64,000 nt of DNA. It comes from ZC4RG30 sp035556135. Lineage in GTDB: Bacteria > Pseudomonadota > Gammaproteobacteria > Steroidobacterales > Steroidobacteraceae. How positions within the stretch are numbered: the first letter of the stretch is position 1; each line of letters begins with the position of its first letter. The DNA lies in contig DATMFO010000003.1 in the NCBI GenBank assembly GCA_035556135.1, positions 1,488,001 through 1,552,000 of the forward strand, given 5' to 3'. Of this stretch, positions 34,714-43,785 are shown piece after piece. The notes under the pieces are model-generated. The model was not told where the DNA came from, ran no database searches, and worked only from the letters and a program-made list of their open reading frames with translations. A program made the position numbers and the translations under genes.

Positions 34714-35688
34714 TCACCGGAACAGCTTCGAACAGAAATCCACCAGTGAATCCCGCCACACGCTCCACTCATGCCCGCCCGGGAAACTGGCGAAGGTGGC
34801 CTTCACGCCCCGCCGGTTCATGTCATTGGCTGTGTCTTCCGTGAACTTGATGCGGGGATCTTCGGTGCCGCAGGAGAAATACAGCAGCCTGATCTTCTTG
34901 TTCGTGGCGGCTGCATTGCTGAAGAACCCCGGGGCGAGCGCTTCGGCGTCGAAGGGCTCGTAGGCCGCACCATTCACGCCACCGAACAGGCCAGTGCTGA
35001 ATTCGCCGATCCACGCGAACAGGTCCAGCCGCGCGAGGCCCACGCTGATCGCGATGCCACCGCCCATCGACAGCCCGGCGATGGCGCGGTTCTCGCGGCC
35101 CTTCAGCACGCGGAAGTGCTTCTCGATGTACGGTATCTCGCCATTCACGATGTCGTCCACGGCCTTGCCCATGTCCAGGCCCATGGGCGCCTGGCCACCA
35201 GGACCTCCCGTGTTCGGGTTGGTGCCCGCCACCGCGGGCGGGGAATGTTTCGGCGCCGCTGGCATGTCCCAGTTGGCATTGGGCATCACCACGATCATGG
35301 GCACGAACTTGCCCTCGCCGATCAGATTGTCGAGCCCGATATGGGCCAGGCCTGATTCGACCCAGTTGTCCTCATTGCCACCGCCGCCGTGGAACAGGTA
35401 GAGCACCGGATATTTCTTCTTCGAGGATTCGTAGCCGGGCGGTGTGTAGACCAGCATGCGGCGCTCGGCATTGGTGACCGGCGAGTGGTACCAGTGGGCC
35501 GACACGGTGCCGTGCTTCACATTGGTTGGCTGGAATGGTGCCGGTGCTGGTGGCGGCGCACCGCGACCAGGGCCGCCGCCCGGACCGGCTGGGCCGGCCG
35601 GCCCCGGACCAGCGGCACGCTGCGCCAATGCCAGCGGAGCGCAGGCCATCAACACGCAGGCACCCAGTATCGATAAGAGTCTCTTCAC
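34714..35688 (-). CDS. Secreted esterase (esterase D/feruloyl esterase-like alpha/beta hydrolase)
   Basis: 324 residues from GTG 35688, with GGGGGCGAA upstream; a longer reading to 35760 adds no motif. The signal peptide (LLSILGACVLMACAPLALAQ) and a Gly/Pro-rich linker precede a PF00756-type esterase: YPVLYLFHGGGGNEDNW (oxyanion region), nucleophile elbow AIAGLSMGGGIAI, and catalytic His in FPGGHEWSVWRDSL. Family members release ferulate or similar acids or deacylate conjugates. The stop is seven bases from the flavoprotein start, so the two are probably co-transcribed and act on connected substrates. Confidence 0.88.
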   Translation of the reverse strand: MKRLLSILGACVLMACAPLALAQRAAGPGPAGPAGPGGGPGRGAPPPAPAPFQPTNVKHGTVSAHWYHSPVTNAERRMLVYTPPGYESSKKKYPVLYLFHGGGGNEDNWVESGLAHIGLDNLIGEGKFVPMIVVMPNANWDMPAAPKHSPPAVAGTNPNTGGPGGQAPMGLDMGKAVDDIVNGEIPYIEKHFRVLKGRENRAIAGLSMGGGIAISVGLARLDLFAWIGEFSTGLFGGVNGAAYEPFDAEALAPGFFSNAAATNKKIRLLYFSCGTEDPRIKFTEDTANDMNRRGVKATFASFPGGHEWSVWRDSLVDFCSKLFR

Positions 35689-35759
35689 TTCGCCCCCAAT
35701 ACAGGCCCAGGCGTCACAACTATGGTGACGCGGCGGCTTTCTCGCGCGGTTTCTGAACA

Positions 35760-36773
35760 TCAGTCAGCCAGGTAGCGGTCGGACACCTTCTGGTCGCAGG
35801 GCACCCGTGCAAAATCCAGGTCGGGGCGATGGTCCCAGAGCATGTCCAGAGTTGCCGGCACTGCCAGGTATTGCGGGTCTTCGATGGTGACCTGATAGCG
35901 CAGATGCTGGCGATCCGCGGTCAGCGCCAGACGTTCCACCGTATGCTTGCGCGCACCGGAGGGAATCCCCGAGAACAGTCCAGACACATGCGGTTTGTAG
36001 CCCACGGTATCGATCACCAGCGTCCCACCTTCCCACCAGCCGATCGAATGCCCGAACAGCGAGGGCGTGACCTTGGCCGGGTGCTGTTTCTGGTCAAGCA
36101 GCACTTCGCGCACCGCCAGGTCACCGGAATTGTCGAAGCGGAACTTCACGCTGCTGGCGCCGACTTCGATGCTGCGCAGCTCATTGATGGTCGCGATGAA
36201 GGGGATGGGTTCGATGTCGCAGGCGCCCACCAGCTGCGCGCCGCTGGCGGCGGGGGTGAGCTTCCACTCATTGCGCACGGCGCCGAACACCTTGCCGGCC
36301 TCTGCCAGCGAGGGTGCCCACTTGCCCGCGATGCCGGTGGCTGGTTTCAGCTGCAGGGCCGCGGCACGGCGCTGGTACATGGGATGGACCTTGCCGTCGG
36401 CGGTGGTGACCACATCGAGTCCGCGCACGGTGCGGTCGGCACCATGGCGGTTCGGGTTGGCGCGCACCAGTACATGCGTGCCCGGCGTCAGCGCCTTGCG
36501 GTCGAGGCCATCGACCAGCGCCTGCGTGACCGCCAGACCTTCGACCTGTTGCAGGCGCTTGCCGCCCTTGCCATCCGCGGTCTCGACGATCAGGTAGATG
36601 TGCGGGTTCGTCCAGTCGAGGCGGCTGACGGTGCCTTCGATGGTGATTTCGCGCGACGCATCGAATGCCGCCTGGCTGTGGTGGGCGAGCACGGGGGCGG
36701 TCAACTGCAGCCCCCAGGACAGAACGATGAACGGCGAGGCATGCTGCAGACGGCGAACGATATTCGTAGCCAC
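35760..36773 (-). CDS. DUF6152 family secreted protein
   Basis: 337 residues from GTG 36773 (GGGGGAGG just upstream). After a signal sequence the family block appears: LAHHSQAAFDASREITIEGT, then VSRLDWTNPHIYLIV. The remainder contains VLVRANPNRHGADRTVRG and a beta-rich region ending YLAD. The family is common beside oxidative degradation genes in Gammaproteobacteria, and the HHS-x-(F) site suggests metal or haem contact, but its role is unknown. Second gene of the probable minus-strand operon. Confidence 0.75.
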   Translation of the reverse strand: MATNIVRRLQHASPFIVLSWGLQLTAPVLAHHSQAAFDASREITIEGTVSRLDWTNPHIYLIVETADGKGGKRLQQVEGLAVTQALVDGLDRKALTPGTHVLVRANPNRHGADRTVRGLDVVTTADGKVHPMYQRRAAALQLKPATGIAGKWAPSLAEAGKVFGAVRNEWKLTPAASGAQLVGACDIEPIPFIATINELRSIEVGASSVKFRFDNSGDLAVREVLLDQKQHPAKVTPSLFGHSIGWWEGGTLVIDTVGYKPHVSGLFSGIPSGARKHTVERLALTADRQHLRYQVTIEDPQYLAVPATLDMLWDHRPDLDFARVPCDQKVSDRYLAD

Positions 36774-36860
36774 GGCGACCTCCCCCAAGGGCTCTGCATC
36801 CTGTCGACCAGCGGATCATGCTAGCGCAGACCAGGGATACACGTCAGTCGGCGGGGGAAT

Positions 36861-37634
36861 TCATCCGTTCGCAGCCGCGGAAACGAACTCGACCAGGCCG
36901 GCCAGGTCGCGACCTGCGCCATCGGGCGCAACGCCGAGCTCTTCGCCAGGCGCGTCCTGCCGATTCACCCAGTACGTCGGGTAGCCGAACCATTTCGCGC
37001 CCGCGACGTCCCAGCCGGCGAAGGCGACAAAGAGGATCTCCTGCATGCGCAGCCCCAGCACTTCCACGCCGAGACGATAGGCACGCGGATCGGGCTTGTA
37101 GCTGCGGATGCGGTCGGTGCTGACCACGGCCTCGAACTGCCCGTCGAGACCGGCGCGGCGCAGCCCGCGTTCAAGCATGGGCGCCGTCATGTTCGACAGG
37201 AATATCAGCCGCAGGCCCCGCGCACGAAGGGCGCGGACGGCATCGACTGCATCCGGCCACACCTTCAGTTCGTTCCAGGCCGCCATCAGCTCCTCCTGGC
37301 GCGCGGCAGGAATGTCCAGCTTCAGCTGCCGTGCCGCGAACCTGAGGCTGTCGCGTGTCGCCTGCAGGAAGTCCACGTATTGCCCGCCCAGCGCGCGCAA
37401 CCACTGATATTCGAACTGGCGCGCCCTCCAGACATTCATCAGGGCAGAGCCGTTGCCGGGCAGCAGCGACTCGGCCAGCGCCTGGATGGGCCGTGGATCG
37501 AAGAGCGGAAAGGCATCGAAAGCCAGCGCACGGAAGGCAGGACCTCTGTGTTCCGCAGCCCGCGCCGCCGAAAACGCAGCGCTGGCTGCGCCCGCGGCGA
37601 CTGCCTGCAAAAGAAATCTGCGTGGATGGTTCAT
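36861..37634 (-). CDS. Tat-exported HAD-superfamily protein (haloacid dehalogenase type II-like)
   Basis: 257 residues from ATG 37634 (GGGAGGGAGG upstream). NHPRRFLLQAVAAGAASAAF is a twin-arginine signal. The body is a type II 2-haloacid dehalogenase: the nucleophile region is FDAFPLFDPRP, then IFLSNMTAPM, IRSYKPDPRAYRLG and FAGWDVAGAKWFGYPTYWV, matching the Ser, Lys and Asp motifs. The first motif is one residue shorter than the usual FDAYGTLFD, with the GT replaced by P. Activity may be altered. First gene of the probable operon. Confidence 0.82.
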   Translation of the reverse strand: MNHPRRFLLQAVAAGAASAAFSAARAAEHRGPAFRALAFDAFPLFDPRPIQALAESLLPGNGSALMNVWRARQFEYQWLRALGGQYVDFLQATRDSLRFAARQLKLDIPAARQEELMAAWNELKVWPDAVDAVRALRARGLRLIFLSNMTAPMLERGLRRAGLDGQFEAVVSTDRIRSYKPDPRAYRLGVEVLGLRMQEILFVAFAGWDVAGAKWFGYPTYWVNRQDAPGEELGVAPDGAGRDLAGLVEFVSAAANG

Positions 37635-37851
37635 GTGCCTCCCTCCCGGAACCGGATGTGGGTACCGCACGAGAGTAACCGCGGAGCCAGGCACTGCAAT
37701 GGTGAGTTGTCGGGTGCCCTATCACTCTTCGGTAAGGGAATCCCGAACCGACAGCGCAACGACAAAAAATGACCCGGCATTGTGCGATGTGGTTTCATTG
37801 CAGGGCTCGGTGACTGAATAACGATAAACAAGATTACGGGGTGCCGGAGTC

Positions 37852-40329
37852 ATGACGGACGCACGAGGACACGCGCAGGGGATGGACGCAGGGCAGAAGG
37901 CCTTCCCACTTTCCACGGCCTCCCCATATCTCCCCGCACTGCTGATTCTGTTCATCGGCAGCGGCTGCGCGGCGCTGATCTACCAGGTCGTCTGGTTCCA
38001 GATGCTCTCGCTGATCATCGGCTCCTCCGCGATTTCACTTGGCCTTCTGCTGGCGGTCTTCATGGGAGGGATGTGCATCGGCAGCATCGGGCTTCCCTAT
38101 GTGGTCCGGGCGTCCCGGCATCCGCTGCGCGTTTATGCGTACATCGAGTTCGGCATCGCGGCGTTCGGCGTGCTCGTACTGCTGGCCCTGCCACTGATCG
38201 GCCCCCTTTACGCGGCGATTGGCGGCAGTGGGCTGGGCGGGCTCGTTCTGCGGGCGGTGCTGGCCTTGATCATGCTGCTGCCCCCGGCCATCCTGATGGG
38301 CGCGACGCTGCCTGCAATCGCGCGCTGGGTGGAGTCGACTCCCCGGGGTGTTGCCTGGCTCGGGTTCTTCTATGCGGGCAACATCGCCGGCGCGGTGCTC
38401 GGGTGCCTGCTCGCGGGGTTCTACCTGCTGCGCGTGCATGACGTGACGGTTGCGACCGTGGTCGCGGCGCTGATCAATGTGGCTGTGGGAACGATGGGCC
38501 TCCTGCTCTCCCGGGTCAGCACCTATCAACCGCCGGCTGGGGCAACCGTGGCCGCAGGTGGCCGCATCGAGCCTGGAATGTGGCCGGTCTATGTGGCCAT
38601 CGGCCTTTCCGGCCTGACGGCACTGGGGGCCGAGGTCATCTGGACACGCCTGCTCTCGCTGCTGCTGGGCGCCACCGTCTACACCTTTTCGCTCATCCTG
38701 GCGGCGTTCCTGCTCGGGCTCGGCATCGGCAGCAGCGTGGGCTCGTTCATGGCCCGCAACATGCGCGACCCCCGCCTGGGTCTCGGCCTGTGCCAGCTGC
38801 TGCTCGTGCTCACGCTCGGCTGGGCCGCGTATGCGCTCACCGATGCGCTCCCCTACTGGCCCGTGAACCCCGACCTCTCCATCTCGCCCTGGGTGACGTT
38901 CCAGATCGACTTCGTGCGCGCGCTGACCGCGGTGCTTCCGGCTGCGCTGCTGTGGGGAGCGAGCTTTCCCCTCGCGCTGGCCGCGGTCGCATCCAGGCAG
39001 GACCGCGACCCGGGGCACCTGGTCGGCGGCGTGTACGCGGCGAATACGATCGGCGCGATATTGGGTGCGCTGCTCACATCGCTCCTCATCATCGGCACCC
39101 TGGGCACACAGCAGGCACAACGCATGCTGATCGTGGTTGCCGGTCTCTCCGCGCTGTTCGTGCTGGGGCTCAACACGACCGGCACCAACCCACCGAAGCT
39201 GCAGGTACGGCGGAGCAACGTGCTTTGGGCGGTACTCACGGTGGGCCTGGTGGCCGTGCTGGCCGCGGGCGTGAATCCGCCACCCTGGCTGCTGGTGGCG
39301 CATGGCCGCTACATGCCAACGTGGCTGGACAGCGGCAGGGAGCTGGTGTTCGTTGGCGAGGGCACGCACGCCTCGCTCGCCGTCACCCGCAGCCCGGACG
39401 GAGTGCTCAACTACCACAATGCCGGCAAGGTGCAGGCCTCCAGCGATCCCGCGGACATGCGGCTGCAGCGCATGCTGGGGCACATGACAACGCTCCTTCC
39501 GGAGAACCCGCGCTCCGTGCTGGTGATCGGTTTCGGCGCCGGCGTCACCGCTGGCGCCGTAAGCATCGACCCGCGCGTCGAGAAGGTCACCATCGCCGAG
39601 ATCGAACGTCTTGTGCCGAAGGTCGTCTCCACCCACTTCGGCGACCACAACTTCAACGTCGCGCGCAACCCGAAGACGGACATCCGCATTGACGATGCCC
39701 GGCATTTCCTGCTCACGACGGACCAGAAATTCGACGCCATCACCTCGGACCCTTTCGATCCCTGGGTAAAGGGCGCGGCCACGCTGTACACGCGCGAGTT
39801 CTTCGAAGTGATGCGCGAGCGGCTGAACCCCGGCGGAGTGGTGACGATTTTCGTCCAGCTCTACCAGGCGGGGCTCGATGCCACGAAGAGCGAGATCGCC
39901 ACCTTCATGGAGGTTTTCCCCAACGCCACCGTGTGGGCCAACACCTACCAGGGCTCCGGCTACGACCTGGTGCTGATGGGCCAGGTGGAGCCGACGATCA
40001 TCGACCTTGACGTCATCGACGCACGGCTCGCCCTGCCGGAGTACGCGCCAGTGGTCGCCTCTCTTGGGCAGATCGGGATGTACTCCTCCACCGACCTTTT
40101 CGTGACCCACATCGGCGACGGAACATCGCTGGCGCCGTGGCTCGCGGATGCACAGGTGAACCGGGACCGGAACCTGCGCCTGCAGTACCTCGCCGGCATG
40201 AACCACAACCGCTCGCAGACGGACTTGATCCACCAGCAGATGTCGGCCACGTGGACGTATCCGGAAGGGTTGTTCAAGGGTTCGCCGGAGCGGGTCGCGG
40301 CGCTGCGCTCGCGGATGGGCAGCTGGTAG
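37852..40329 (+). CDS. Fused MFS-like membrane domain and spermidine synthase-like domain
   Basis: 825 residues. The N-terminal ~500 residues form about 13 membrane segments (ILFIGSGCAALIYQVVW, GLLLAVFMGGMCIGSI, WLGFFYAGNIAGAVLG). The C-terminal domain resembles spermidine synthase with a SAM/dcSAM Rossmann motif (VLVIGFGAGVTAGAVSI), RIDDARHFL and ITSDPFDPW. This two-part architecture is widespread in bacteria; a few members look like exporters or modified aminopropyl transferases, and most lack proof of polyamine synthesis. A GGAG site precedes ATG 37852. Confidence 0.88.
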   Translation: MTDARGHAQGMDAGQKAFPLSTASPYLPALLILFIGSGCAALIYQVVWFQMLSLIIGSSAISLGLLLAVFMGGMCIGSIGLPYVVRASRHPLRVYAYIEFGIAAFGVLVLLALPLIGPLYAAIGGSGLGGLVLRAVLALIMLLPPAILMGATLPAIARWVESTPRGVAWLGFFYAGNIAGAVLGCLLAGFYLLRVHDVTVATVVAALINVAVGTMGLLLSRVSTYQPPAGATVAAGGRIEPGMWPVYVAIGLSGLTALGAEVIWTRLLSLLLGATVYTFSLILAAFLLGLGIGSSVGSFMARNMRDPRLGLGLCQLLLVLTLGWAAYALTDALPYWPVNPDLSISPWVTFQIDFVRALTAVLPAALLWGASFPLALAAVASRQDRDPGHLVGGVYAANTIGAILGALLTSLLIIGTLGTQQAQRMLIVVAGLSALFVLGLNTTGTNPPKLQVRRSNVLWAVLTVGLVAVLAAGVNPPPWLLVAHGRYMPTWLDSGRELVFVGEGTHASLAVTRSPDGVLNYHNAGKVQASSDPADMRLQRMLGHMTTLLPENPRSVLVIGFGAGVTAGAVSIDPRVEKVTIAEIERLVPKVVSTHFGDHNFNVARNPKTDIRIDDARHFLLTTDQKFDAITSDPFDPWVKGAATLYTREFFEVMRERLNPGGVVTIFVQLYQAGLDATKSEIATFMEVFPNATVWANTYQGSGYDLVLMGQVEPTIIDLDVIDARLALPEYAPVVASLGQIGMYSSTDLFVTHIGDGTSLAPWLADAQVNRDRNLRLQYLAGMNHNRSQTDLIHQQMSATWTYPEGLFKGSPERVAALRSRMGSW

Positions 40330-40371
40330 CCAAGCGCGGCATCGGCGCATGAGAACACTACGGGAGGCGAA

Positions 40372-40851
40372 GTGAAGTATCGACTTGCAGGCGCTCTCGC
40401 CGTGGCCCTTGCGATTTCCGTCGCCTCTGCTGCCGAGGCGGAATGGCCAGAGAACCCTGCCAGCGAAGTGGCCACATTTGCGACGGTACTGAGATTCCAG
40501 ATCTACGCGGACCACTGTTCCGCGGGGTTACCTGCGCTGGGGGCGAAGTTCGACAGCCTCATGAAGAGCCTGAGAGATCGCATCCGGAGGATTTCGACAA
40601 GTGTGCTCGCGTCTGACGAGTACCACGGCATGAAGGACAAGCTGGTTCCTGTCGAAGTCATCGACGCCCTCAAGCACAGCTTCCATGATGTGGAGCACAA
40701 CGTCGGGAGACTCGACGTCGCGTCCGCCTGCCCGCAGGCGCTGCGGGACTTCGGTGCCCTGGACGACGAGGCACTGAAACTGACGTTTACGTCCAACCTC
40801 ACAGCCGTGCACAACATGAGCCAGAAGCTCGAAGCAGCGCGTACTCGATAG
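40372..40851 (+). CDS. Secreted hypothetical protein
   Basis: 159 residues starting with GTG 40372, preceded by GGGAGGCGAA. Signal peptide AGALAVALAISVASAAEA, then a mostly helical body with two cysteines (DHCSAG, ASACPQ). No family recognised. It lies between the spermidine-synthase-like gene and a methyltransferase on the same strand. Confidence 0.65.
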   Translation: MKYRLAGALAVALAISVASAAEAEWPENPASEVATFATVLRFQIYADHCSAGLPALGAKFDSLMKSLRDRIRRISTSVLASDEYHGMKDKLVPVEVIDALKHSFHDVEHNVGRLDVASACPQALRDFGALDDEALKLTFTSNLTAVHNMSQKLEAARTR

Positions 40852-40862
40852 GCCGCGTGCTC

Positions 40863-41618
40863 ATGAACATGAAATTCATCAGCTCCGCTTCGGGTGTCGT
40901 CCTGCGCGTGGTCATCTGCAGTGGCCTGCTGCTCGCTGTGGCAGGCAATGCCGGCGCGCCCGCGGAGAGATACCGCCAGGTCCCGCCGTCCGCCGACGGC
41001 ACCGGCAGACAGTACGAGGGCCGCGAGATAGCCCAGGTGATGGGCTGGCAGGCGGCATCATGGCTGGAACGCGAGGAGCGTGAGAAGGAGGAGCGCACCT
41101 CCCTGTTGATCGACGAGCTGCGCCTGAAGCCCGGCATGGTCATCGCGGATGTGGGCGCGGGAAGCGGCTACCTGAGCCGTCGTATGGCACTGCTGGTTGC
41201 GCCGGAAGGCCGCGTCATCGCCGTGGATATCCAGCCCGAGATGCTGGCGCTGCTGGCAAAGACCGCCGCCGATCCGCGTTATGCCAACATCGAACCGCTA
41301 CTCGGCGCAGTCGACAACACGCGCCTGCCGCCGGGCAGCGTGGACCTCGCGATCATGGTTGATGTCTACCACGAACTTGAATATCCCTACGAGGTGCTGG
41401 AAAGCATCGTGCAGGCGCTGAAGCCCGGGGGACTGGTGGCCTTCGTGGAATACCGCGGTGAGGACCCGGACGTGCCGATCAAGGAATTGCACAAGATGAC
41501 CGAAAAGCAGATCCGCCTAGAAGCGGTGAGGCACGCGCTCACCTGGGAGCGCACCAGCAGGCGATTGCCGTGGCAACACCTGGTGCTGTTCCGCAAGGCG
41601 ACGCCTGGCGACCGCTGA
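40863..41618 (+). CDS. Class I SAM methyltransferase with N-terminal signal or anchor
   Basis: 251 residues from ATG 40863 (other in-frame starts at GTG 40857 and ATG 40869). A hydrophobic N-terminal segment (VVLRVVICSGLLLAVAGNAG) is followed by a Rossmann methyltransferase: motif I VIADVGAGSGYLSRRM, RVIAVDIQPEM, LAIMVDVYHELEYP and ALKPGGLVAFVEYR. An exported or membrane-anchored SAM-dependent enzyme is odd because SAM is cytoplasmic; if the N-terminus is an anchor the catalytic domain may face the cytoplasm. Target unknown. Confidence 0.85.
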   Translation: MNMKFISSASGVVLRVVICSGLLLAVAGNAGAPAERYRQVPPSADGTGRQYEGREIAQVMGWQAASWLEREEREKEERTSLLIDELRLKPGMVIADVGAGSGYLSRRMALLVAPEGRVIAVDIQPEMLALLAKTAADPRYANIEPLLGAVDNTRLPPGSVDLAIMVDVYHELEYPYEVLESIVQALKPGGLVAFVEYRGEDPDVPIKELHKMTEKQIRLEAVRHALTWERTSRRLPWQHLVLFRKATPGDR

Positions 41619-41637
41619 CGGATGTGTGAAGAGGCCT

Positions 41638-41760
41638 CTACTCGCCGGATGGTCCGGCTTCCAGCGGCTGCAGTTTCTCAATGTAGAATTCGTTGTCGAT
41701 CCTGATGGCAGCCGCGACAGCCTGCGTGCTGCGGTGAACGGACGTCCTGCAGCTGGCTTC
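41638..41760 (-). other. Possible C-terminal remnant in an otherwise empty 226-base gap
   Basis: Between the methyltransferase and the GNAT-Rnk gene the minus strand shows a short coding-like tail, AIRIDNEFYIEKLQPLEAG, before a stop at 41638. No start codon or family match is visible, so it may be a decayed gene end. The rest of the gap holds nothing I can support. Confidence 0.25.
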
Positions 41761-41844
41761 ATGGCCTGCTCCCTGCGGTCCTTCTGTCCTGACCATAGCG
41801 CTTGTGGCACACAAACTACAGACAGGTGCCGCCGTGTTACACAG

Positions 41845-42771
41845 CTAGAGATGGAAGTCGCCGGCAGCCTCCGGCTGGTACAGCACCTTCTCGATGCGGA
41901 TCCTCACGCTGTCGTCTGGATCACCCCAGTCGATCAGGTCTCCTTCCCTGAAGCCCAGGATCGCTGTCCCCAGTGGCGAGAAGACGGACACCTTACCCGG
42001 GCTGCCATCGGCATGCTTTGGATACACCAGTGAAATCTCCGTCGTCTCCTCGTTGAGACGCAGCCTCGCCCGCGAGTTCATCGTAACCACGTCGCGCGAC
42101 ACCTGTCGCGAGGGCAGGACGATGGCGCGCTCGATCTCGAATGCCAGGCTTTCCAGCTCCCGCTCATCCGAGTCGTCACGCCCACGTGCAGCGGTGATCA
42201 ATCGCTGCAACCGCCTCCTGTCAGCCACGGTGATGTGGATATCCGAGACTGCTGCGGCCAGATTGGCCGACAACGCGAAGTACCGATCACGTGCCAGAGT
42301 GAAAGTCATCAGCGCCGGGGATTCGCTCTCCAACTGGAAACCGCAGTTGCGGAAGGCCCGTATCGACCGCAGGTTATCCGGATGGATCCGGGCGATGAGT
42401 TTCCCCGCCCTCAATTCACGGAAGGCCAGCCGCAAGGCCTCGTGGAGGGCGCTGGTGCCGAGCTTCCGGCCCCATTTATGCCGCTCACCGATGACGATGA
42501 CCAGCTCGTAGTCCTCGCCGCGGCTGACCAGACGGACGAAACCGATTGGAACCTTGCGCTCGTCGCATGCCATCAGGAATCGCCCACCCCGGCTGAACAG
42601 ATGAGTCAGCGTGGGAAGTTGCACACGGTAGACGACCTGCTCGATCTCGCGTGAAACGTGGCGCGAATCGCTCAGGTAGCGCGTGACCTCCTCGTCCTTC
42701 AGCCAGTCCATCATGGCCAGAGCATCCGTGCGGGTCACCTCGGGAACCAGGTGGACTACCGGCCTGCTCAT
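41845..42771 (-). CDS. GNAT acetyltransferase fused to Rnk/GreA-type domain
   Basis: 308 residues. Residues ~1-165 form a GNAT domain (LSDSRHVSREIEQVV, FLMACDERKVPIGFVRL, RLAFRELRAGKLIARIHPDN, IRAFRNCGFQ). Residues ~175-305 match the nucleoside diphosphate kinase regulator (Rnk)/GreA C-terminal architecture: DIHITVADRRRLQRLI, LESLAFEIERAIVLPS, VVTMNSRARLRLNEETTEIS and VFSPLGTAILGFREGDLIDW. Rnk binds RNA polymerase secondary-channel partners; a fused acetyltransferase could link acylation to transcription or act on an unrelated substrate. Fusions of these two exist in some bacteria. Confidence 0.82.
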   Translation of the reverse strand: MSRPVVHLVPEVTRTDALAMMDWLKDEEVTRYLSDSRHVSREIEQVVYRVQLPTLTHLFSRGGRFLMACDERKVPIGFVRLVSRGEDYELVIVIGERHKWGRKLGTSALHEALRLAFRELRAGKLIARIHPDNLRSIRAFRNCGFQLESESPALMTFTLARDRYFALSANLAAAVSDIHITVADRRRLQRLITAARGRDDSDERELESLAFEIERAIVLPSRQVSRDVVTMNSRARLRLNEETTEISLVYPKHADGSPGKVSVFSPLGTAILGFREGDLIDWGDPDDSVRIRIEKVLYQPEAAGDFHL

Positions 42772-42980
42772 GTCGGACTACCGCAGCGCGGCACAACAAC
42801 GAAGACATCAAGTATTTTCATCGCGCCCGAGTGTAGCCAGTGAATGCCGCGCAAGAAACCCTGCGGGGCCCGGCCGTGCCTTCAGGAGCGCCAGAAGGGC
42901 TTACGCCGATCGCACCATGCAATGCACCGCAAGATGCCACTTTCGACCTGGTTCGGCATAGTGAAAACCTGCCGCCGCCG

Positions 42981-43721
42981 TCACTGCGCGGGTGGCGCCG
43001 GCTGCTCCACGCGCCTCAGCTCAAAGGTGTGCGGCTCCTCCAGCCCGGAAAGCGTATTCAGCTCCGTGGACCCCCGCTTGCTGGAGCGAGTCATCACGAT
43101 CCGGCGCCCATCCGGCTTCGCATGGATCCACAGCGTCCACGTACAGGGGCCGGCAACCCTGCTCCGGTCCAGTTCGCAGCGCTCCTTGAACGTCACTTCA
43201 TCGCCCACCTTCGTACCTTTCGCGCTGTAACGGACACCATTGGGATCCGTGATCAGCACGGTGAGTTTGCGTGCTTCGGCGTCAATGCCGAACTCCACGT
43301 GAGCTGGGAGGCCATTCGACAACAGCCTGATTGAAGCGCCGTCCCCGTCGACACCGCCACCGTCCTGCCGCAAGCCATCGAACGTGCAGTGCAGGCCGGG
43401 ACCTGCATCGACGCCGCGGCAGTCTGCTGCGCTGGCATAGCTCTGGGCTTTTCGCGTGCTGCAGGTTTGCTGAGCGCCGGGCCGCGCGGGCCCGAGGGCG
43501 CTGCAAACCGTCTTTTCCCCGATGTCGAGCTTGATCGCGAAATTCCCCTGCAGGTACGCAAGCCAGGTTTCGAGGTCCTGCCGCCAGTCACCGGATTGCG
43601 AGGACGCTGACTTCGCCGTTTTCCCACCCGCACGCGAATCCGGTCCGCGGGCTGCAGCGCCCGCATCTCCGACTGCCAGCAGCATCAGGCACAGCACATT
43701 CAGGAAGTGTCTGGAATACAT
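42981..43721 (-). CDS. Secreted hypothetical protein
   Basis: 246 residues from ATG 43721; the ATG at 43727 is too close to the GGGGGAG. Signal peptide (FLNVLCLMLLAVGDAGAA), a short disordered stretch, and a beta-rich body with six cysteines spread through it (EKTVCSALG, QTCSTRK, ADCRG, LHCTFDG, ERCELD, GPCTW), suggesting disulphides in the periplasm. No known domain. Confidence 0.65.
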   Translation of the reverse strand: MYSRHFLNVLCLMLLAVGDAGAAARGPDSRAGGKTAKSASSQSGDWRQDLETWLAYLQGNFAIKLDIGEKTVCSALGPARPGAQQTCSTRKAQSYASAADCRGVDAGPGLHCTFDGLRQDGGGVDGDGASIRLLSNGLPAHVEFGIDAEARKLTVLITDPNGVRYSAKGTKVGDEVTFKERCELDRSRVAGPCTWTLWIHAKPDGRRIVMTRSSKRGSTELNTLSGLEEPHTFELRRVEQPAPPAQ

Positions 43722-43785
43722 GGTCATCTCCCCCAGTAAAAGTCAGTGAACCCCTGGCACTCACTCCTTCAGCATCAATCCGGCG

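Noticed and set aside
37635..37851. Divergent gap ahead of the spermidine-synthase-like gene as a site for a riboswitch
   Set aside because: No recognised aptamer fold or conserved motif could be read; treated as an ordinary promoter region.
38035..40515. An 826-residue minus-strand frame opposite the MFS/spermidine synthase fusion
   Set aside because: Composition is dominated by His, Arg, Gln and Gly with no hydrophobic core; a shadow frame.
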